Source: Phycisphaerae bacterium
GTDB taxonomy: Bacteria; Planctomycetota; Phycisphaerae; UBA1845; PWPN01
Direction of reading: 5' to 3'
Assembly (NCBI GenBank): GCA_003557125.1
Contig: PWPN01000021.1
Location: forward strand, 1-18,557
Length of the DNA: 18,557 bases
Position numbers and translations under genes: made by a program. Numbering within the stretch: the first letter of the stretch is position 1; each line of letters opens with the position of its first letter. The notes beneath the pieces were generated by a model, which was not told the DNA's origin, searched no databases, and saw only the letters and a program-made list of their open reading frames with translations. Positions 14,835 through 18,557 of this stretch are shown here, in pieces.

Positions 14835-14878
14835 CGACACGCCGATCGACTCAGGGACGGCCGTGGCGTCGCTTTTTT
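14835..14878 (+). terminator. Candidate intrinsic terminator after the DUF11 protein gene
   Basis: CGAC (14835-14838), two bulged bases, and GCC (14841-14843) can pair with GGCGTCG (14865-14871), followed by C and six T (14873-14878). It lies about 95 bases after the stop. A competing perfect hairpin, ATCGGC/GCCGAT (14829-14834 with 14841-14846), uses the same left arm, so the fold is not certain. Confidence 0.35.
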
Positions 14879-14962
14879 ACGCCGACAGGATTCCCATCAC
14901 TTACGCCAATCGATCCAGCCCCCTCCCCCAGAAAAAGCTCTCGACGGTAGATCCACTTCAAC

Positions 14963-14991
14963 TTGCCAAATGTATAGCGCCGTATTACAGT
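14963..14991 (+). promoter_or_regulatory. Candidate sigma70-type promoter for metY
   Basis: TTGCCA (14963-14968; 5 of 6) and TACAGT (14986-14991; 4 of 6) are spaced by exactly 17 bases. The leader to the metY ATG would be about 70 bases; it contains a small GGTT/AACC hairpin but none of the conserved blocks of the SAM-I, SAM-II or SAH riboswitches. Apart from this and the terminator candidate, the 327-base gap after the DUF11 gene shows nothing. Confidence 0.5.
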
Positions 14992-15068
14992 ATTTCACCT
15001 TCGGCTCAGGTTGCCACGGAACCGCTCCATTGGATAATTGGCCTGTACTTTGAACGGGAGGTTGCGAA

Positions 15069-16373
15069 ATGACTGAACGCCATGATCCTTCACTTGATAC
15101 GCTGTGCCTTCATGCCGGCCAGGAGCCCGACCCGACCACGACCGCCCGGGCAGTGCCGATCTACGCAACGAGCAGCTACGTGTTCAAGGATACGGATCAT
15201 GCCGCCGACCTTTTCGCGCTCAAAGAGTTCGGCAACATTTACAGTCGGCTCATGAACCCGACCAACGACGTGCTCGAAAAGCGGCTCGCTGCACTGGATG
15301 GAGGCGTGGGGGCCTTGGCTGTCGCCAGCGGGCAGTCCGCGATCACCACAGCCATCTTCACGATCTGCCGGGCCGGGCAGAACATCGTCTCGTCGACCGC
15401 ACTTTACGGCGGGACCTGGACGCTGTTCACCCAGACCTTCCCGAAGATGGGCGTCGAAGTCCGCTTCTTCGATTCGGATCACCCCGAGCAGATCACCTCG
15501 CTCATCGACGAAAACACGCGATGCGTCTTCCTCGAATCGATCGGCAACCCGAAAAACAACGTGCCCGACTTCCGCAGGATCGCCGACATCGCCCATAAAG
15601 CAGGCCTGCCCGTCATCTGCGACAACACGGTCATGACGCCGATTTTGTTCCGTGCGTTCGAGCACGGGATCGACATCAACGTCTACAGCTGCACGAAGTT
15701 CATCGGCGGGCACGGGCTGCACATCGGCGGCGCCATTGTCGATTCGGGTCGCTTCGACTGGACGGCGGAGCCGGAAAAATGGCCCGAGTTCACCGCGCCG
15801 GACCCCTCCTATCACGGGATGGTCTTCGCAGAGGCGCTCAAGCCGATCGGCAACATCGCCTTCATCATCAAGTGCCGTACGCACTTTCTGCGGGACGTGG
15901 GCCCGTGCATGAGCCCGTTCGCCGCCTTCCTGTTTCTCCAGGGCGTCGAGACGCTCCACCTGCGGATGGCACGCCACTGCGAAAACGCGCTGGCCGTCGC
16001 CCGGTTCCTCGAAAAGCACCCGGCCGTGGAGTGGGTCAACTACCCCGGATTGCCCACCCATCCGACGCATCAACTGGCTCAAACATACCTGACCCGCGGT
16101 TTCGGGGCGATCCTGGGGTTCGGAATCCGCGGCGGGATGGAAGCGGGCAAGAAATTCATCAACGCCGCCAAGCTGATGAGCCACCTGGCCAATATCGGCG
16201 ACGCCAAGACGCTTTGCATCCACCCGGCCAGCACGACCCACTCGCAGCTGACAGCCGACGAGCAGGCCCAAACGGGAGTCGTCCCGGAATACGTGCGCCT
16301 TTCCGTCGGGATCGAGGATGCAAGCGACATCATCGCCGACATCGAGCAGGCGCTGTCCGCGTCACAGAAGTAA
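15069..16373 (+). CDS. metY: O-acetylhomoserine sulfhydrylase (aminocarboxypropyltransferase)
   Basis: 434 residues of the Cys/Met-metabolism PLP enzyme family, at the ~430-residue length typical of MetY rather than the ~380-400 of MetB/MetC. It catalyses O-acetyl-L-homoserine + sulfide to L-homocysteine + acetate in the cytosol. Visible motifs: '[22 protein letters not shown]' region (58-79), 'ASGQSAI' (86-92) binding phosphate of PLP, 'PVICDNT' with D185, and '[11 protein letters not shown]' with the Schiff-base lysine K210. The C-terminal part reads '[15 protein letters not shown]', 'VRLSVGIED'. GGGAGG lies seven bases before the ATG. The next gene, metX-metW, makes its acyl-homoserine substrate, and the siroheme reductase elsewhere in the window could supply sulfide. 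Use of O-succinylhomoserine (MetZ-like) is less likely. Confidence 0.95.
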   Translation: MTERHDPSLDTLCLHAGQEPDPTTTARAVPIYATSSYVFKDTDHAADLFALKEFGNIYSRLMNPTNDVLEKRLAALDGGVGALAVASGQSAITTAIFTICRAGQNIVSSTALYGGTWTLFTQTFPKMGVEVRFFDSDHPEQITSLIDENTRCVFLESIGNPKNNVPDFRRIADIAHKAGLPVICDNTVMTPILFRAFEHGIDINVYSCTKFIGGHGLHIGGAIVDSGRFDWTAEPEKWPEFTAPDPSYHGMVFAEALKPIGNIAFIIKCRTHFLRDVGPCMSPFAAFLFLQGVETLHLRMARHCENALAVARFLEKHPAVEWVNYPGLPTHPTHQLAQTYLTRGFGAILGFGIRGGMEAGKKFINAAKLMSHLANIGDAKTLCIHPASTTHSQLTADEQAQTGVVPEYVRLSVGIEDASDIIADIEQALSASQK

Positions 16374-16393
16374 GACGAAGAAAGTTCACCATG

Positions 16394-16417
16394 TGCTGAT
16401 ACAGCAGTCTTCTTTTT
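16394..16417 (+). terminator. Weak terminator candidate between metY and metX-metW
   Basis: TGCTG, loop ATA, CAGCA (16394-16406), then GTCTTCTTTTT (16407-16417). The adjacent GTCTT (16407-16411) can also pair with AAGAC overlapping the metY stop (16372-16376). The stem is short, so partial read-through into metX is plausible. Confidence 0.35.
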
Positions 16418-16435
16418 GTTTCTATGGCACCCCTC

Positions 16436-16464
16436 TTGCGTCCCAGGGCGCAGGGGGGTACTTT
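16436..16464 (+). promoter_or_regulatory. Weak promoter candidate for metX-metW
   Basis: TTGCGT (16436-16441) and TACTTT (16459-16464) are 17 bases apart but each matches consensus at only about half the positions, and the spacer is G-rich. It is listed because it lies between the weak terminator and the gene. Confidence 0.22.
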
Positions 16465-16516
16465 TGGTATCGGAAGCCCGAGGCTCTTTGAATCGACGAC
16501 GCGACGGAAGAAGAAC

Positions 16517-16543
16517 ATGTCGAACGGGAGTTGTGCGACGTGA
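16517..16543 (+). promoter_or_regulatory. Eight-codon upstream ORF overlapping the metX-metW start
   Basis: ATG TCG ... ACG TGA encodes M-S-N-G-S-C-A-T and stops at 16541-16543, so its TGA overlaps the GTG start of the next gene in a GTGA arrangement. GGAAG (16506-16510) lies six bases ahead of its ATG. The layout would allow translational coupling; a chance ORF is equally possible at this length. Confidence 0.3.
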
Positions 16544-18372
16544 GCGATTTCGACGAAGGCACTACCGAGCCATGCACCGAGGCGGAGAGTCCTCGGCTCA
16601 TTGTTCCGCCGCAACGCGTGACGCTCTTCGAACCGCCCGAGGTGCTCCAGCTCCGGTGCGGTCGCACGCTGGAAAACATCCAGGTCACGTATGAGACGCT
16701 CGGCGAGCTGAATGCCGACAGATCCAACGCGGTGCTCGTCTTCCACGCGCTGACCGGCGATGCCCACGTGGCCGGCTACCACCATCCCGACGACCGCAAG
16801 CCGGGCTGGTGGGACGCCATGGTCGGCCCGGGCAAGCACATCGACACGGACAAGTATTTCGTAATCTGCGCGAACAACCTCGGCGGCTGCAGCGGTACGA
16901 CCGGGCCGGGCGACGTAAATCCGGCGACGGGCCGACGGTGGGGGCTCGATTTTCCGGTCATCACCGTCGAGGACATGCTCGAAGTACACCGCGCACTGAT
17001 TGACCATCTCGGAATCGACAGGCTGCTGAGTGTGGTGGGCGGCTCGATGGGCGGGATGCTCGCGCTCGAATGGGTCGTGCGTTTCCCGGAGCGGGTCGCC
17101 TCGGCCATCCTGATCGCGACGACGCCTCGACTCAATGCCCAGGGGATCGCCTTCAATGCCGTCGGCCGAAACGCGATCCTGGCGGACCCCAATTTCAAGA
17201 ACGGCCAATACGCCGACGATGCCCCCCCGGAGCGAGGCCTGTCCATTGCACGGATGGTCGGGCATATCACCTACCTCTCCGAGCAGGGCATGCATGAAAA
17301 GTTCGGCCGTCAGCTCCGCCACGCGACCCGCTACAGCTACGACTTCGCCAGCGAGTTCTCGGTCGAGACCTACCTCGATCACCAGGGGCGGATCTTCGTC
17401 GAGCGATTCGACGCCAACAGCTATCTCTACATTACCAAGGCCATGGACTACTACGACCTCAGCGCAAAGGCCGACTCGCTGGCCAAGGCGATGAAGGACA
17501 CGCAGGCCCACTGCCTCGTGCTCAGCTTTTCGGGCGACTGGCTCTTCACGCCCGCACAATCGCGATCGATCGTCGACGCGTTGCTCGCTAACGACAAGAA
17601 GGTCTCCTACTGCGAGCTTAGATCGCCCTACGGGCACGACGCATTCCTACTCGAGACGGAAGTCCTGGGCCGGATGATCCGCGGTTTTCTGGCGGGCATG
17701 TCGGGAAGCCCCGTGCGGGATGGCGATATCCACATACGACCTTCCCGAGTGCAGCCGGTGATCGAGAACTCCTGGGCACGCCAACGGGTGGATTACGACC
17801 GCATCGAAGCGATCATCCCCGAAGGTTCCAAGGTGCTCGATCTGGGGTGCGGTCGCGGCGTGCTGTTGAGCCGGCTCATTCAGAACAAGCACGTGGACGG
17901 CCTGGGCGTCGAGGTCGAACAGAAAGCGTTGTGCGATTGCATCGACCTGGCCCTGCCCGTGGTCGACCTCGACATCGAAGCCGAACTCGGCAGCTTCGCG
18001 GCCCAATCCTACGACTACGTGGTGCTCTCGCAGACGCTACAGACGCTGCATAAACCCGACGTGGTCCTGCGCGAGATGGTGCGGATCGGGCGGTATGGGA
18101 TCGTCAGCTTTCCGAATTTCGTCCACTGGAGGCCTGTCCTTCAGATGGTGCTGACGGGGCGTACGCCGGTGACGGAGGAACTGCCTTTCTGGTGGTACAA
18201 CTCGCCGAACCTGCGCCACCTGACGCTGCGCGACTTCGAGGCCTATTGCCGCGAAAACGACGTCCGGATCGTTCGTCGAATCGCCTTGAGCGACGGCGGG
18301 GGCGAGCCGATCCGATTTCTCCCCAGCGTCCGGGCGGCTGAGGCGATCTTCGTCATTGCAAGCCGATCGTAA
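16540..18372 (+). CDS. metX-metW: Fused homoserine O-acetyltransferase (MetX) and MetW methyltransferase-like protein
   Basis: A 610-residue two-domain protein. MetX part (about 25-386): alpha/beta hydrolase with 'LVFHALTGDAHVAG' (66-79), 'CANNLGGCSGTTGP' (110-123), nucleophile S169 in 'GGSMGGM', D333 in 'FSGDWLF' and H366 in 'YGHDAF', the full triad. It acylates homoserine from acetyl-CoA (some MetX use succinyl-CoA). After a linker (387-415) comes a MetW part: SAM-type 'VLDLGCGRGVLL' (432-443), 'SFPNFVHWRPVLQMVLTGR' (523-541), 'LPFWWYNSPNLRHLT' (548-562). MetW normally is a separate ~200-aa protein encoded next to metX and thought to act with it; fusion implies a stable 1:1 assembly. Start: GGGAG (16526-16530) is nine bases before GTG 16540 and touches the alternative TTG 16531, so GTG is preferred. 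It follows metY after 166 bases. Confidence 0.95.
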   Translation: MSDFDEGTTEPCTEAESPRLIVPPQRVTLFEPPEVLQLRCGRTLENIQVTYETLGELNADRSNAVLVFHALTGDAHVAGYHHPDDRKPGWWDAMVGPGKHIDTDKYFVICANNLGGCSGTTGPGDVNPATGRRWGLDFPVITVEDMLEVHRALIDHLGIDRLLSVVGGSMGGMLALEWVVRFPERVASAILIATTPRLNAQGIAFNAVGRNAILADPNFKNGQYADDAPPERGLSIARMVGHITYLSEQGMHEKFGRQLRHATRYSYDFASEFSVETYLDHQGRIFVERFDANSYLYITKAMDYYDLSAKADSLAKAMKDTQAHCLVLSFSGDWLFTPAQSRSIVDALLANDKKVSYCELRSPYGHDAFLLETEVLGRMIRGFLAGMSGSPVRDGDIHIRPSRVQPVIENSWARQRVDYDRIEAIIPEGSKVLDLGCGRGVLLSRLIQNKHVDGLGVEVEQKALCDCIDLALPVVDLDIEAELGSFAAQSYDYVVLSQTLQTLHKPDVVLREMVRIGRYGIVSFPNFVHWRPVLQMVLTGRTPVTEELPFWWYNSPNLRHLTLRDFEAYCRENDVRIVRRIALSDGGGEPIRFLPSVRAAEAIFVIASRS

Positions 18373-18402
18373 GAACCACCAGTGTCCATAGAGCGGCACC
18401 GA

Positions 18403-18417
18403 CGGGCGAGACGCCCG
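18403..18417. repeat. Small GC hairpin CGGGCG-AGA-CGCCCG
   Basis: A perfect six-pair stem with a three-base loop, 30 bases after the metX-metW stop. No T-run follows, so it is a repeat-type hairpin rather than a terminator. Together with the next entry it makes the right edge of the window a mosaic of palindromes. Confidence 0.6.
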
Positions 18418-18422
18418 CACCA

Positions 18423-18557
18423 CCCTGTAGCGTCCGCCCCCCGTGGCGGACGAGAAAAAAAACAGAAAAGCTCACGCAGGGTGCCACTGGCGGCTTGTCC
18501 GCCAGTGTTGTGTCCGGAGAGCGGAAACGTCCGCCACGGGGGGCGGACGCTACAGGG
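18423..18557. repeat. Composite REP-like element: 30-bp perfect inverted repeats around a CACTGGCGG hairpin
   Basis: The arm at 18423-18452 (CCCTGTAGCGTCCGCC..., ending GGCGGACG) recurs as an exact reverse complement at 18528-18557, 30 of 30 bases, stopping at the window edge so it may extend further. Each arm folds on itself: CGTCCGCC/GGCGGACG with a six-base loop. Between the arms lies another perfect hairpin, CACTGGCGG (18485-18493), loop CTTGT, CCGCCAGTG (18499-18507), and an A-rich run (18454-18462). No coding capacity. It resembles REP/BIME-like or small non-autonomous elements; no transposase is visible. Confidence 0.9.

Noticed and set aside
14992..15068. SAM riboswitch in the metY leader, suggested by GGTTGCCACGG
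   Set aside because: That word resembles the complement of the SAM-I GGCAACC block, so it is on the wrong strand; none of the other conserved blocks is present.
15090..17637. Long minus-strand open frames (393 and 435 codons) opposite metY and metX
   Set aside because: Both are mirror frames of well-supported genes with catalytic motifs, are Arg/Val/Asp-rich, and lack start signals.

Overview
The window is high-GC bacterial chromosome and most likely comes from a member of the Planctomycetota (Phycisphaerae-like). This is inferred from lineage-flavoured features: a secreted protein with a 'LDANLRLGSGG' N-terminus, a secreted DUF11-type protein with a 'PTGACCF' Cys motif and a Cys-Gly/membrane segment/Arg C-terminus, AATCTGAAATC-type spacer repeats, and hairpin-rich 'CACTGGCGG' intergenic repeats. 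No rRNA, tRNA, CRISPR array, transposase or prophage block was seen.

Layout. 3-632 (+) is the 3' part of an inositol-monophosphatase-family gene whose coding sequence carries an in-frame block of degenerate ~24-30 bp repeats. A simple-sequence spacer (636-769) separates it from a minus-strand block. In transcription order that block holds an Fe-S aldo/keto reductase (10258-9134), a secreted TPR protein (8984-7185), a siroheme nitrite/sulfite reductase (6714-5086), the two subunits of an NfnAB-type electron-bifurcating transhydrogenase (4794-3946 and 3934-2507), and pyrR-pyrB, which share a 4-base stop/start overlap (2371-807). An unassigned HTH-like protein (11129-10404) is the outermost minus-strand gene. 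From 11399 on, genes run on the plus strand: a secreted DUF4139 protein closed by a strong terminator, a gene-free and less GC-rich gap of about 560 bases, a secreted DUF11 protein, metY, and a metX-metW fusion. The window ends inside a composite inverted-repeat element.

How the genes fit together. The siroheme reductase can make sulfide. MetX activates homoserine to O-acetylhomoserine, and MetY joins the two into homocysteine, so the window holds most of a direct-sulfhydrylation route to methionine. NfnAB interconverts NADH, NADPH and reduced ferredoxin and could balance the ferredoxin that such a reductase usually consumes; this link is inference from position. PyrR/PyrB belong to pyrimidine synthesis.

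Nothing here looks like a defence island or a wholly new multigene system. The items most worth a second look are the fused MetX-MetW protein with a short overlapping upstream ORF, the promoter of the siroheme reductase gene with a 7-4-7 direct repeat abutting its -35 box, the coding minisatellite in the phosphatase gene, and the 30-bp perfect inverted repeat at the right edge. All function calls come from reading motifs by eye; no database search was run.
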